Part shown: positions 1 to 12,418 of the stretch, piece by piece | How positions within the stretch are numbered: position 1 is the first letter of the stretch | How the letters are laid out: each line of letters opens with the position of its first letter | DNA from: Polydactylus sextarius | Taxonomy: Eukaryota > Chordata > Actinopteri > Polynemidae | Reading direction: 5' to 3' | DNA: 64,000 nt | Assembly: GCA_016801845.1 (NCBI GenBank) | Contig: CM028906.1 | Location: forward strand, 4,636,501-4,700,500 | Notes under the pieces: model-generated | The model's database searches: none | What the model was told of the DNA's origin: nothing | The model's input: only the letters and a program-made list of their open reading frames with translations | Program-made: the position numbers and the translations under genes

Positions 1-2419
1 CACAATACATCTAATATTCGTTAAAACAAGTTAAAACAAATGGGCTCAGATGTAGAGAAACTAATAACAAGTGAAACATTTGAAACTTCAGTTTGGGTCA
101 GTAGATCTACTGGGTTTAGTATCAGCTCCATTTCTTCAGTTTGTAAACAAGACATTTATTACTAACAGGAAATTATGTAATACGTGAGATTTTACCAATG
201 AAACCAACAACTAATGAAGCACAATGTTCTGTTTTTTTGTAGTGAACTGCGGATCTGCTCCATTAGCAGCAGCACTTAGAAACCACCAACACAAAGCGCT
301 ACATGCTTAAAACCTACTTAGAAATGTATGTAATGTCATTTAAGACACAACTATTGTCTGTGGTCCAGTACATGACAGGTGCTGTATTTTGCGTGTTCAC
401 TAACTTACTGACTTACATACTAATGGCTGAGAAACACACAACATACACTGACGCTTCACACCCTCAAAAATGATTTGGTAATGATGTAAATGCCACCTTA
501 CATCATAGTTTGCTACTATGCTCTATGGAAAGATATCAGTGTTGTGTTAACGACTTGTTGTGCTGCACCCTAGTGACCATAAAACCAAATGTGACAACAT
601 TAAATACATAAAAAAAAAAAAAAAAAACAGTGTGTCTGTATAGAGAGGATCTGAATCTCCACAGCTGCAAAATAAATGTAAAACAAAAACACTGAAGGTG
701 TTAAAACTGCTCCAGAATGACAAATGGAAAATTATTGTGCCTGCTATTTGCGAAATTTAATTAGTCGCTCTGTGACTGATGTCAAGCCTTTTATCATTTC
801 CTGTTGGTATGAAATTAACAAAGTACATTGATTTCTTGCACAGAGACTTTGAACTCTGGTTTAAGGTGTTTGGATCATGAAAAGGTTTCTCACAAACTGT
901 TGAAACAGAAAGAAATTCAGAATAAACAACAACAATGACACCCACAGTTCAACAAAGTACAAGAAGAAATATTTAGCCTCTTATAAACCCTCTTATATTC
1001 AGGACAGAAATCCGCTTTGTTCACTTGGCTTGAAATTATTGTTTTAATAGTAATATGTCATGTGACATGGAAGTTATGCCACAATCTCCACTGACAAAAC
1101 ATCACACACTAGAAAATGCATCAGTAGTCTGTTCCTTTCAACTAAGGAGCCAAGATGTCGACTGTTGAGAGTTAGTGCAACACAGGTTTATAGCCAACTC
1201 GCTGCTTCTTTTTCTGTATATTTAGGCTGGATACTACAGTGACTCTCTACATACAAATATCTGTTGGTAGTCCCTCTCTCTGATATGAAGCCAAGATGGT
1301 GACCGTTGAACACCTCATGAGCACATTTACACACACACAAAAGTGTGGATGTAAAGGAATATAAATTGAGACACATCTTATGTCTATCAAATAGGACTGG
1401 GCTAGTTTCAGCACCATGGACAGCTCCATAAAGGAACACAGACTTGTGGAGCTGTGACTCGGACATGGCTGCTTACTCCTGTTTCTAAGGCTCCTGGATG
1501 TCCACCCTCTGAGTAACATGGACAGGGTTGTCACCGGGCTTCATCCAATCTAAAAGTTTAAAAAGCTAAAGGAAAGATAAAACTGTGACTCCTGTACACT
1601 TCTTTAGCATTTCTTTTTAACCTGCGGCCACATATTTACCACTTGGTGTTAAACTGAACCAAAAACATTAGTTTTCCACAACATCTGCTATGTGATATAT
1701 TTGTTTTTTTTATCAGCCTAGTTTGAGATTCTGAAAAATTTTAATGGCATGTATCTGTCTGTGTTGATCCCTGTGGTGATGCCCAAGTTTGTATTGTTAT
1801 CATAACAGGCCTGAAAACAAAGTGTGTGCAAAACACACCTGTAATAATTCTTTAACTGATCACTGTAACAGGAGCTATAAAGTTTACTACATAATGTGTT
1901 CACCTAGTGCTTAATATTCTTTTAGTCCTTGCCTTAAATTATGGATGCTAAACTGTTTTGGGAGTATCTTACAATCTACAAATATTATACACATCTTTAA
2001 CAGCCAATGGGAGTGCACATGATGTACAATTGGATAGGCTAATGGTTATGCTAAGTAATGGAGGAAGGCAGCTAATGCTAGTGCTAAACGATAAGCTTCT
2101 CTTCTGCTTCTAAATTTTGGTGATGTTGTTAAAATATCATCGCTGAGAGGGTAATGTGCAAGCTCTTCCCCAAGTTGGAAAACAGTCATGTTGAAGTTCA
2201 TTCTCTCACCAATGCTCCATGTTTACCATACAGTCATTTGGCGACATTCTACCATTAATGTTAACCTTTGTGTTTCCTGACAGCAGATGTTGTCCACTTC
2301 AGTCTCCATTTTAGACTAAATCCACCTTTATGTCACAAGATAAGCAGTTAATGATTGTTATATTTACAGAGGCATCCTTCTGTAATCTTTGTTGCCATGG
2401 GTAAAACAAAAACTTCTTC

Positions 2420-3475
2420 GGGTAGTTCAGACCAGGCTTAGGCTTCAGTGTGCTCAGACAGATTTCTGAAGTTTTCAGTTCCAGTCAATTATTTTCCGTG
2501 GTTTTACAGTTTGTTTACAGAGCCTCCACACTGGTGCACTCTCATGCAAGGCTTCTCCTATAATCTTTGTTGCTACTGTATCCACTCTCCAGATAACCTG
2601 GGTCTGATGTGGGCTCTGATTTGGGTGTTGGGTGTTTCCATTAAGCGTATTGGGTTAGTTAGCTGGAAATAGTTTGGTTTCATAACTTCCACACTAGTGA
2701 CAGCCCCCTCAGCAGGCTTCCTCCGGATGTTTTGGACAAATTCATCCTAGGGTTGCTATGGTTGTTAGTGCTGACACAGAACTTCAGAACTTCTACACTA
2801 GTAAAAGGAGGGTGTTCACCACCCGCAGCAGCCTTCTCCTAGATGTTTCATTGCCACAGTGTCCCATTTCCAGATATTTTGGATCAGATTTGGGCTTGAA
2901 CATGTTCTGATGCATTTGTTAACATCATTTGCTCTGATTGTAATTTGTCTTCAGAACCTGAGAAGATGAGCAGCTCTGGATATTTTGGACAGATTTGTTT
3001 TCAGAAATAGTGATTTCTGAAAATAGTGATGAGTTTTTTAAATCAGAACCTGCGACCTTCTGGACACAAGTCTGCTTCCTTGTCACCAGGCAGGCCACTG
3101 CCCATGTTACCACTTTCTAGATATTCTGGATCTGATTTGGGTTACATCATGTTAAGACACACTTGTTTTGATCTGTTTCAATTATTTTCTCTGTCTTATA
3201 TTTATAGTTTGGTTTCAGGACCTCAGCGAGGACCTCCAGTGAGAGAATAAGGTGCGCTACCCCCTCTGCAATCTCTCTCTCTGGATGTTCGGACAGAAAC
3301 GTCCTGATGTAATCACTATTGCTACAGTGTCCACTTTCCCGATATCCAGGATCTGATTTGGGCTCCAACATGCTGGGATGCAATTGTTTCCATAATGTTC
3401 TCTGACTTGTCTGTGTTGTTTGCCGTCTGACAATCGGACTTGTGGAGTCCTGGAATAGGTCCCCTTTAAGTAAAA
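2420..3475 (-). repeat. Diverged interspersed element with about four internal tandem subrepeats
   Basis: A motif of the type 'cagtgtccactttccagat...ggatctgatttgggct' recurs near 2577, 2857, 3103 and 3337, giving diverged tandem units of roughly 235-280 bp. The right edge (about 3440-3475) reads 'ggtcccctttaa', the reverse complement of the left edge of the repeat at 8178 ('ttaaaggggacc'). The block 'aggcttcctccggatgttt' near 2715 also matches the reverse complement of sequence at 8350-8375. So this is a minus-orientation copy of the same family. A TTAA at the terminus suggests a TTAA-targeting DNA transposon superfamily (piggyBac- or Kolobok-like), but no transposase is visible. The family name is inferred. 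Confidence 0.55.
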
Positions 3476-4839
3476 GGTCTGAATAAAAAAAAAAAAAAAT
3501 TTAGAGATACATAATAATTGCGTAAATGCCAGTTCATTGTTGCCACAAACAAGGACAAACTCATATAATGACCCAGTAATGAAATGGTTGAAATGTCCTC
3601 ACAGCTGAGAGCTGCCAACCACCGAGTCTCGTTGCTGTTTCACTACAGGATTAAGTGTTTGAACAGAAGACCGTCTGCTTCTATATTCTTATAGTTAGAC
3701 AGTGAAATAGATCTGTTCATCACGTTCTGACTCTGTAGAGCCCGTGGACAATCTATGGACGTACAGACGAATGGATGTAATAGTTCATATTAGTAATTAC
3801 AACATAGCTGTAATTACACTATTATGAAGCTGCATTTGTGCCTTCTGACCCTCCAACATAGTAGAGCTGTTGTAAACATCAGTTATGTCACTACGTACTC
3901 AATTATCAGTATAGTTCTCCGACGGATTCAATTTTAGTCAATGTATTTTGACACGAGTTGTTGTGGTTGGGAAACAATAAGGCTGAGTCCTGATTGTACG
4001 AAGGAAGCTTAGATAGCTATAAAACATTTTTCGTGACATACAACTTGTCTGCTGCTGAGCTTTCACCTGCATGAATCTGACAAACAGCTAGTTGAACAGC
4101 AGGCGGAGATATGACGCCGTAGGTCTGATTCACCATTTGCTTATTTTCAGAAGTTTTGAAGAAGACTAATGAGGATTGTAGCCTCACAAACCTCCTTTTT
4201 GTGCTTTACAAATGATAAAACTGTTCATACACCGTTGGTTCTTCCCGTGCTGGACCGTGTTGATTTGCCTTTCACACACCCCCTTCAGTCTAATCTGCCA
4301 AATCTGGAACTTCTCTCAGCTCAATAAATACTGACGCTTGGCCAGCTTTTAGAAAGCACATATGTACTCTTCTGCAATCTAGGAAATGCAAAATATCTTG
4401 TGTTGTTCTGTGCTTGTATGTTTGTTGTGCCAATATGCCTCAGTGTGGCACTGACATATTTCACAGATTTTGTTCCTGGCATCGTGCAGCTACCACACAA
4501 ACCTGTGCACACAGGAATTATAAATACATCTGCTGCTTGGCACACAGTTGTTGGCTTTTTCTGATAGAAGAACTCACATTTTTTGACTGGCATTCTTAAA
4601 ATCAAAAAACATATAAATTACTAGTGGTAATATGTTGTAGACGCAGCGTGTTAAAATTTTTAACTTAATTTTGCGGTACTTTGTAAGCTGTAAGTTATAG
4701 TTTAATGCAGTGTTGTAACAGATTCACATGAATACGTGTATATAGGCAAACATAATTAAAACTTGTTTGTCTACAACCTTATGAAACTTATGTTGTGTTG
4801 CACCAAGCACCATGCTAGCAAAGAGGCTCATACGATAGG

Positions 4840-5060
4840 CGCTAGCATCGTCTTGTTTTCACGACAACTGGTGATGACAGGCCGACGCGTCTGTGAAGAG
4901 TGAGGAAAATTACACAATAAAATCAGTAGGTGGGCATGTTGGTATTTCACTCAAAGTCACAGATGCCAACCTCATGGTGGCATAGAGGATAGGTTACAGT
5001 AGGTTTCATCGTCTGGGGACCATCAATGTCTCCAGCAAATTTAATTTCAATGTGATATCT
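4840..5060. repeat. Interspersed repeat fragment, related to sequence at 43.9 kb
   Basis: The stretch 'atcgtcttgttttcacgac' followed by 'aactggtgatgacaggc' and 'tgtgaagagtgaggaaaat' recurs in similar form at 43916-44030, where about 45 bp of extra sequence separates the two halves. The right part ('ggtggcatagaggatagg', 'ggggaccatcaatgtc') resembles a widespread fish interspersed repeat whose consensus I know only loosely. It ends just before the polypyrimidine tract of the jph3 exon at 5125. No coding capacity. Confidence 0.45.
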
Positions 5061-5124
5061 CAGTCTACATTAAAGTAAAAAGCAACAGTTCTTGTTCTAA
5101 CCCCCTTTTTGTTTTGTTTTACAG

Positions 5125-8100
5125 GAACATACCAAGGCCAGTGGCTGGGCGGGATGCGTCATGGCTACGGTGTGCGGCAGAGTGTACCGTACGGCATGGC
5201 GGCCGTCATCCTCTTTCCTCTGCGAACATCCATAAACTCCCTGCGCTCCGAGCACAGCCATGGCCCTCCGGCTGTGCTGGAGGACGGCACTGCCACTACG
5301 CCCACAGACGGGGTGGTGGCCGGGCTGGCCGGGAGCCCAGTGGGCCGAGGTGGGTTTGCTCTGACGGCTCCGAGTGAAGCTGAACGCCAGAGGAAGAGAA
5401 AAGGCCGTTTTCGCCAATCAATCCTGAGTGGCCTGAAGCTGCGACGCTCCGAGTCCAAAAGCTCGTTGGCCAGTCAGCTCAGCAAGCAGAGCTCCTTCTG
5501 CAGCGAGGCCGGCATGAGCACCGTCAGCTCTGCCGCGTCCGACATCCACTCCAACGCCAGTGAGAGCGAGCAGGGCGCCCCCGTGGACGCCACGGTCACA
5601 GAGATGTACGCCGGAGAATGGCGGAGCGACCAGAGGGCAGGCTGGGGCGTCAGTCGGCGCTCCGACGGCCTTCATTACGCGGGCGAATGGGCGGGAAACA
5701 AGAGACACGGGTACGGCTGCACCACCTTCCCCGACGGCACCAAGGAGGAAGGAAAGTACAAGCAGAACGTGTTGGTGAGCGGGAAGCGCAAGAACCTGAT
5801 TCCTCTTAGGGCCAGTAAGATCAGAGAGAAGGTGGACCGAGCGGTGGAGGCTGCTGAGAAGGCCGCAGACATTTCTAAACAGAAAGCAGAGATCGCCATG
5901 TCAAGGTGAGATATCCTCTGGACAATGCTATCAGTGAAGTCAGCATTTAAAACAAAATATAAAGACAGGTGGTTTTTGTATGTTGCTGGTAAAATAAATT
6001 CAATTTGATCAATTCAGAATCACACAGGCCTGAATGAGATTAGTTAAATTAAATTTATAAAAAACAGAATAGAATATTTGTATTTGTGCCCCAATGAGAA
6101 TTTTATTGATAGCAGTTTGACAACTTAAAAATGATCAAAATAGATTACCAGAAAATAAAAAAAGTTAATAGAAAAATAAATAAATAGTTTATATAAAAAA
6201 GAAAAGGTGCAAGTCTCCAGAGATGAGGAGGAAGGCTTGTGGGTGTGATGTTTTCATCTGGGACATGACAGAGATCGCAGTAGCTGTAGCGTCGGCCGAC
6301 ACTGAGTTATCACGATGACTTGCGAGAACTTCTCTGGATGTAGTATGAGCAAACACTGACAGTGAGCAGCTCAATGTCCTGTCCTGATGTGCTCCAGGTT
6401 ACTCCATCTCTCCTTAATAAACATCACGATCTCCACGTCCTTCCTCTTGTCTGTCTCATTAGTTCATGTCCACTAACTCAGAAATAAAGAAATACAGAGA
6501 AATCAAAGAAGTAAAATCTAAATCTAAAGATACTTTTTATAGTTGCTATTTGTATTTGAATATTCGAGTTTTCACATTGGGGTTTTTTTTTAGGCCCTAA
6601 ATTATCACAATTATGAGTGCTGCCATCTTGGGGTAGTGATCAGGAAGTTGAGTATACTTGACACTCAGACAGCACAGCAAATGTTACAGATTACCAATCA
6701 TGAGTCAACTTCAACTCAATCATGACGTCTTAGCCAGTTTTTCACAACATTAAATAACTGGATGAAAACAAACTGAGGGGTCACTTCATAGCTAGGTCTC
6801 AATATGAGCTCTGCATCCTTCATGGGCTGGATTTGTTGATAGTACAGATCACAAGTTTGCAACTTTGCTGACAAATCCCACCTATTTTTCCTGAGGCTAC
6901 AGCAGTTCGATCTTTCGAGCCCAAACTATTCCGAACGATTCGTTGTGCCATTTGCGATGTTGTGACATTTACGATGCACAGTAGAAATGATAGAAGAGTA
7001 TGTTTAATTTCTTATAAAGATTTATACAATAATAATATTTTTTTCTTATAATGGTGGCAAACACTTGCTGTTGTCGTTGTTACTAGGCAACAGGAGTAGT
7101 GTGCAATGCAAATACGATATGGACGTAAAGGATTTAATAGGAAATGCTCCATCGGCTAGGTCGTGTCATTTTGTATGACTGGGGCCCAGCAGCCAATATT
7201 GGCAAGACCTTTGTCGACCTGGTCCACTGGAGGATGTGGTCCCCCAGTTGGGACACAGCTCATAAGTTTTTGTTGTCATTTCATCCATTTTTATATACAC
7301 TCAATGGCTCCTATGAAAGTTAATATTTCAACTAGCTAGACTTTCTCAGCAATTTCTGAAAGTCATTCACCACAGCGGCCATCCTGAGTTTCTCAGAAGA
7401 AGTGCTACGATGGCTGAAGCTTTTGATGAGCGACCATAGCCTGCTTCTGTGAAGAAACGAGAAGCGTTAGGAGGGAAAACTTGCAGACAGCAACTTTAAA
7501 ATGCTGCCTTTCAATACAACTAATTGTTTTTCCTTATTGAGCAATTTGTTGATCATTTTTGTTGTAAAATTTTGTGTGGTGACTCCCTTATAACACACCC
7601 CTTTAAAAAAAAAAAAAAAAAAATCCAAACAGTGGTCTAAACGTTGTTGTACTCAACAACTAAAGAGAGTAATCTGATTTAAATAAATCGAGATTAATAA
7701 AGCTTAATTATTGCACACATGAAAACTCCTTAAAGCCTATTTGACTGCAGCGTTTCTACCTGTCCTCTTCAGGATGAGCCATGCTCGTGGGAAGGCGGAG
7801 GCCGCTGAAGGAGTGGCGCAGAAGGCGATGGAGGAGTGTCGACTGGCCCGAATTGCTGCCAAAGAGCTTTCCCCATCCTTTCACATCTATGGGAACGGTG
7901 AGTGTGACGAATCATAATGGATGTCGTTTTATTTTATCATCAGACAGATTTATTTGTGTTATATGGAAATCGTTTACCACCAGTTTATAGTCATTTAAAA
8001 TGAAGTGTTTCATAACCGACAGGCTACAGGTGTTATAACAATATATTAAAATATATAGGGATATTATCAGGGATAACCTGATAATATAGTGATATACTAA

Positions 8101-9167
8101 TAATGTAATTAGTGTAATAGATTTATTACTGTGCCCAGTAGGCCCATGCAGTTCAAGAGCCTCTTAATAAAAAATGTTAAAGGGGACCTTTTATGCTAAT
8201 TTCTAGCTCTACATTTTTATTCTGGGACTCCACAAGAGCATCTTTGTATGATTCACAGTTCAGAAAAGTGTCTGACTGCTTGTTACACATCCTCTGACTG
8301 AAACAGGGAACATTAGCTCAGGCCTCTTTAAAAACCCACTATGATTGACCGAAACATCCGGAGGAAGCCTGCCTCCTCCTCCTCGTCTTACCAGTGTGGA
8401 GCAAACTGTAACACTAAAAGAACACCACATCCGGAAAATTTGGAAAGTGTATAGTGTGTCACTGTCTTATTGCATCCATTAACTTCTAATCTTGTGACAT
8501 AACAGTGGATTTAGTCTTACAATCACAATCTGTGTATAAAATATATCTTTATTCTTCTGTAAGAACTAAAATGGCAACTGACAATCGCAATCATATCACA
8601 GTTGCTACCTGCTAGTAAATACTATTCTGTTGTTGCTAAATGACTGTTCAGTAAACTTGCAGCATCAGTTATTTGTATGCTGAAGCACATTAAATACCCA
8701 TAATACTACTCAACTAGTAGCCTGATGGATGATGTGGCCGATGAGGCTAGAATGAAATCAGTGACAAACTTGTCAACTTGTTGAAGCAAATGAAGAAATC
8801 ATTGGAAACCTGGTGTTTACCTGATCTTACCTCATTCAGAAGCTTTGGCTTTAATATGTATATAGTGTAATATGAAAAAAGTCATATATTTATGTGTGTG
8901 TGTGTGTGTAGAAACAGAAAAGGAAACCTAAACCCAATCCTAACTTTGTTTGGCATTTTGTTTTCATCTTAAATATCAGTTAATTATCTATTTTTTTTAA
9001 TTGAGTTATTTTGTTAAAGATCTACCATCATTCATTTTACCCCACAGAGCTGTAAGACTTTAAATAAAAATTAAAAAAACACAAATTGTGGATATGATGC
9101 GACTGCACTCACTGATTTTAAAAAATCTTCCATTTAAAATCTACTTTGAAGCACATTTACACGTCTG

Positions 9168-9232
<65 letters not shown>

Positions 9233-11104
9233 CGTGTTACACTCATACATATTTCATTCTCATAATAAACACCAAACCACAGAGGATTAGCCTTTGAGAA
9301 TTCAAACCAAATCAAGTGTATTAACTTTCATAATCCTCTCTAAGCCAACAGTGATTGCCTGCACAAGATCCAGTCTGTATACAGCTCTTCTCTGCTTTTG
9401 TGACTCTGCATGCTAATAACACCAACAGACTCTGTAGGTCTGATGGACTCACCATGGATCGGCGCCAAATCACTTCATTGCTGCTCTTCTCCAACTGTTT
9501 TCATAGGGCTCGAATGTCAGAGGCCTAAGCACCAGGACGCCAAGGACAAAGACCATGAGGTCATCTCCACGGGAACAGACAGTCCAGAGCTGTGCACTCC
9601 GGACACCACGCCGCCTGTGATAACACCTGACCTTAGCCCAGTGCTGAGCGTGCCCGCCTCGCCACCCCACAGCCCGCCCAAGCACGCCCATCGCCCCAGA
9701 AACGCCTGCTTCATGCGCCAGAGTGCTGTGGATGATCAGGGCGGGGCGGAGATCCAGGTGCTGGTGGAGGGGCGGGGGATGGATCTGCCGAGGGGAGGGG
9801 CCAACAATTGGACCGATGACATGTATCCAGACCGAGGGGGCAGCAGCCGCTCCACCACGCCCTCCCTGCTGGAGGAGCAGGAGGGGCAAATCAACGGCCA
9901 TGAGCAGGCCCCTCTGTCCAACCACAAACCACGGGAGAAATCCTTGTCCAATCACAAGCCGCGGGAGCATGCGTCCTCCTACAGGGCATGGGAGCACTCC
10001 CTGTCCAACCAAAAGCCCTCCAAGCATGCCTCTTCCAATCACAAGTCAAGGGAGTACTCATCCTCCAATCACAAAACATGGGATCACTCTTCGTCCAATC
10101 ACAAGGCCTGCGAGCATGCCTCTTCCAACTACAAGCCGCAGGTGCACATTTTATCCAATCACAAAGCCTTGGAACATAACATGTCCAATCACAAGACTTC
10201 TGAGCATGCTTCTTCCAATCACAAGTCCCAAGATTATATCTCCTCCAACCACAATGCAAAGGACCACGTCTCCTCTAGTTATAACCCTCGAGAGCATGTC
10301 TACTCCAACCACCATCCAAAGCAGCACAACCCCTCCAACCACAAGCTTAACGAGCATGCTGTAATTGACCAAAGGCTCGATGGCATCACCACAGGCTGGA
10401 CTGCTGAAAGCACCCTGAGGTGGAGCCCCGCCCACTCGCGTCTCACAGAGCAGGACGAGGAACGGATGAACGACTACACAGTCGACATGAGGCTTCAGTG
10501 TCCGGACTCGCAGACGTCGCGGGGCCTGGGCCCGGAGTCCCCAGCCCCGAAGAACAACCGACTGCGATCCCGAGGCCTGCGGCCGGTCAGAGAGGGATCC
10601 ATGGACTCTGTACAGATGCTGGACAACCTGAATGTGGGGGCGGAGCTGGAGGAGTGGCCGCTGCACAGGGACCTCACCCTCTCCCCGCCCTTAAAGTCTC
10701 AACCCATCACTCTGGAGCAGGACGGAGAGCATCTCACCCTCAAATCAAACTCAGTGAGTCCTCACACTCATCTGATTGTCTTAATTAGCCAAGAATCATT
10801 AAAGGTACAGGATCTTGCCTTTCATGGCGTACTTTTGTGCATCAAGAACAACAATGCAATGCACAGATACATGATATAATACATATAATATATCTATGTA
10901 TCCATAGCTAATATATTATATGATATATATAATATATTATAATTAGAGATGCACCAATTGTAATTTTCTGGGCTGATTTGTTTCTAGATTTTAATGGAAT
11001 TTGACCTGTTGATACCAATTTTGGCCGGAACAATGTCTATATATATATATATATATATATGTCAATGTCTGTATATATGACATTGTCATATATATGACAA
11101 TGTC

Positions 11105-11153
<49 letters not shown>

Positions 11154-12418
11154 CAGAAGCTGACAGCTGCTTCTGTTCAGCTCTGCTGAGGATCCATGCA
11201 GGCAGGGACAGGACTTTATTTTGTTGGGCACACCATGCAGCCAATCACATGCGAGGACAGACTAGGATCGTACCATTATGTGAAAGAATGAAGGGGGGCA
11301 GACGGTGCAAAGACAGCCACTGTAGTGATACAGGCCAGGTACACGCAAAGTGATAGAGAAACTGAGGAGACTGGTTTAAATATGAGGACTTCAGGAAAAA
11401 GTGATCAAAACATGAAAGAGAAGCAGTATTTATGCAGAATTTGCATTGAAAAAATCTGTCCAAGCAGGGTCAACAACAACCCTGCACAGACATTTAAGAA
11501 TGTCCATAATGAAAACACTGAATGAAAAAATGCTTTTAACACAAAAACCATTCATAATTGCTAAATTATGCTAGAATAGAAGGTTCAGAGTGATACTAAA
11601 TGAAGAGCGTTTGGGAGGCATCGGCGTAAAAGCCTGTTTTTCATTGGTTCCTGAGTTTTCAAGATCAGGAAGAGCAGAGAATAGGCAGGTTGGCCAGACT
11701 GACTTGAACACGATATTTAATGTAGCGTCACAGGCAGTGTGGATGGGCCCAGGCTACAAGTGCATTTGACCGGCACAAAATTGGCACATTTTAAACTGAC
11801 GGGCCGGTTGTTGCTCATGGCTGATCAGATGAAAATCGTCCGATTCCTTTCGTCAGCCGATGCAGTTGGTGCATCCCTAATTATCCCTAACCCTAACAGC
11901 ATTTGTAAATTGTTTTCTTGCAAATTTATATCTTTAATCCAAGAAATTAAACTTTTTCTTGGAATATCACTGCCCTCTGATGGATAAGAGTTTTTTCTCC
12001 ATCAGACAATTTTTGAAAGCATTTGCCATTTCCTGAATAATCTCAAATAAAACCTAGGGTGTAACTAACATCTGTTCACTAATAAAAGGCAGAAACACAT
12101 CATCACCACAAGTGTTGCCACAAGACTTTGTGTGGATCTTTCACATTAAAAGCCTGTGAATAATTAAAGGCTGGAAAAATGAGCTCTTAACACCATAACA
12201 GCCACCGACGCCAGGAAGAAAAAAATATTGATAATATTAAGAGCAGTGATTACGATGTGTTTCTTGTAACTTGCACTTGTTTCTATAGTTTTAACCGGAC
12301 TAACTTCCTCTTCTCTCTCTTCTCTCTTATCTCACAGGGCTCCAGCTCTATTCTGGTGGTTATGGTCATTTTACTCAATATTGGAGTAGCCATTCTTTTC
12401 ATTCACTTCTTTATTTAA
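5125..12418 (+). CDS. jph3: Junctophilin-3 (5'-partial, four exons visible)
   Basis: Junctophilins tether endoplasmic reticulum to plasma membrane at junctional complexes; JPH3 is the brain-type member. Exons: 5125-5905, 7773-7897, 9507-10753, 12338-12418, with splice phases that agree (AG+G, G+GG, phase 0). Exon 1 here opens inside a codon. It encodes a MORN motif (YQGQW...GYGVRQSVPYGMAAVI), a basic serine-rich joining region (SGLKLRRSESKSSLASQ) and two further MORN motifs (YAGEW twice), then the helical KIREKVDRAVEAAEKAA segment. Exon 2 ends near FHIYGNG. Exon 3 encodes the divergent region with a 15-unit decapeptide array. Exon 4 encodes a 26-residue hydrophobic tail (ILVVMVILLNIGVAILFIHF), the ER tail anchor. 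The N-terminal MORN motifs must lie on an exon outside the window. Paralogue a or b cannot be decided. JPH3 is preferred over JPH1/2/4 from the LECQRPK and DLTLSPPLKS flanks. Confidence 0.92.
5906..7772 (+). other. jph3 intron with an interspersed repeat copy
   Basis: GT...AG intron (gtgagatat ... cctcttcag). AT-rich. It contains the interspersed repeat at 6201-6325 (separate entry) and an A-run near 7603-7621. No coding signal seen. Confidence 0.8.
6201..6325. repeat. Interspersed repeat, copy 1 (second copy at 23161-23285)
   Basis: About 120 bp beginning 'gtgcaagtctccagag' and continuing 'gaaggcttgtg.gtgtgatg' and 'gggacatgacagag' is shared, same orientation, with 23161-23285. Both copies follow an AT-rich tract. 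The copies differ by scattered substitutions, so this is an old repeat rather than a recent duplication. The superfamily is not recognised. Confidence 0.7.
8175..8480 (+). repeat. TTAA-flanked interspersed element (plus-orientation copy)
   Basis: It begins 'gttaaaggggaccttttatg' and contains 'tctgggactccacaagagc' and 'acatccggaggaagcctgcc', all found as the reverse complement in 2700-3475. The right boundary is uncertain. The terminal TTAA suggests a cut-and-paste element with TTAA target specificity; no protein is encoded. Confidence 0.55.
9173..9229. repeat. (AT)n microsatellite
   Basis: About 57 bp of uninterrupted AT dinucleotide within the jph3 intron, likely polymorphic. Confidence 0.95.
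9914..10360 (+). repeat. jph3: In-frame 30-bp minisatellite encoding 15 decapeptide units within jph3
   Basis: Fifteen consecutive units with consensus S-S-N-H-K-x-x-E-H-x lie in the third visible exon. Fourteen units are exactly ten residues; unit 3 (SSYRAWEHS) is nine. Examples are LSNHKPREHA, SSNHKTWDHS, MSNHKTSEHA and PSNHKLNEHA. The Ser-Asn-His-Lys core is the most conserved part; the two residues before the acidic-His pair vary. At the DNA level the core is 'tccaatcacaag'-like. The array keeps one reading frame and has no stop codons, so it is most likely translated. As I recall the mammalian JPH3 divergent region, it has no such array. The insert adds about 149 residues of Ser/His/Asn-rich, probably disordered sequence. 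Confidence 0.93.
10754..12337 (+). other. jph3 last intron, largely occupied by a hAT-like remnant
   Basis: GT...AG intron (gtgagtcctc ... tatctcacag). It contains AT-rich palindromic sequence at 10878-10940, the hAT-like element and two mixed TG/TA microsatellites (about 11036-11060 and 11105-11153). Confidence 0.8.
10942..11879 (+). mobile_element. hAT-like DNA transposon remnant
   Basis: The left edge reads 'tagagatgcacc' and the right edge 'ggtgcatcccta', giving short terminal inverted repeats with one mismatch. These resemble the TAGGGATGCACC-type ends of hAT elements. Inside, near 11430-11525, a short plus-strand reading frame has the form C-R-I-C...H-N-E-N, reminiscent of the BED-type zinc finger at the N terminus of hAT transposases. 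The catalytic domain is absent. Flanking 8-bp target duplications are not clear (only 'attat' is shared). AT microsatellite expansion has interrupted the left part. Confidence 0.6.

Larger units (their letters stand above)
1..5124. other. Non-coding, repeat-rich stretch upstream of the first visible jph3 exon
   Basis: I see no convincing coding exon here. Because the first visible jph3 exon opens inside a codon, at least one more 5' exon must exist. This stretch is therefore probably jph3 intron, or intron plus something I cannot recognise. It contains an A-run near 610-627, diverged interspersed repeats (separate entries at 2420-3475 and 4840-5060) and AT-rich unique sequence. Around 1140-1540 two stretches resemble each other (aagccaagatg-type segments at about 1150 and 1290) and look like old repeat material. 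The short open frames are not supported by codon pattern or family resemblance. Confidence 0.6.
7898..9506 (+). other. jph3 intron with TTAA-type repeat and AT microsatellite
   Basis: GT...AG intron (gtgagtgtg ... ttttcatag). It holds the repeat starting at 8175 and a pure (AT)n tract at 9173-9229. No coding signal. Confidence 0.8.

Noticed and set aside
1188..1534. Two overlapping minus-strand frames of about 92-95 codons
   Set aside because: No recognisable domain; the segment contains internally similar stretches and looks like old repeat sequence. I could not support a gene.
9470..10666. Long open frames on the minus strand (up to 190 codons) opposite the jph3 repeat exon
   Set aside because: They are shadows of a GC-rich, stop-poor coding exon and its 30-bp array; they have no splice or family support and lie antisense to a clearly conserved protein.
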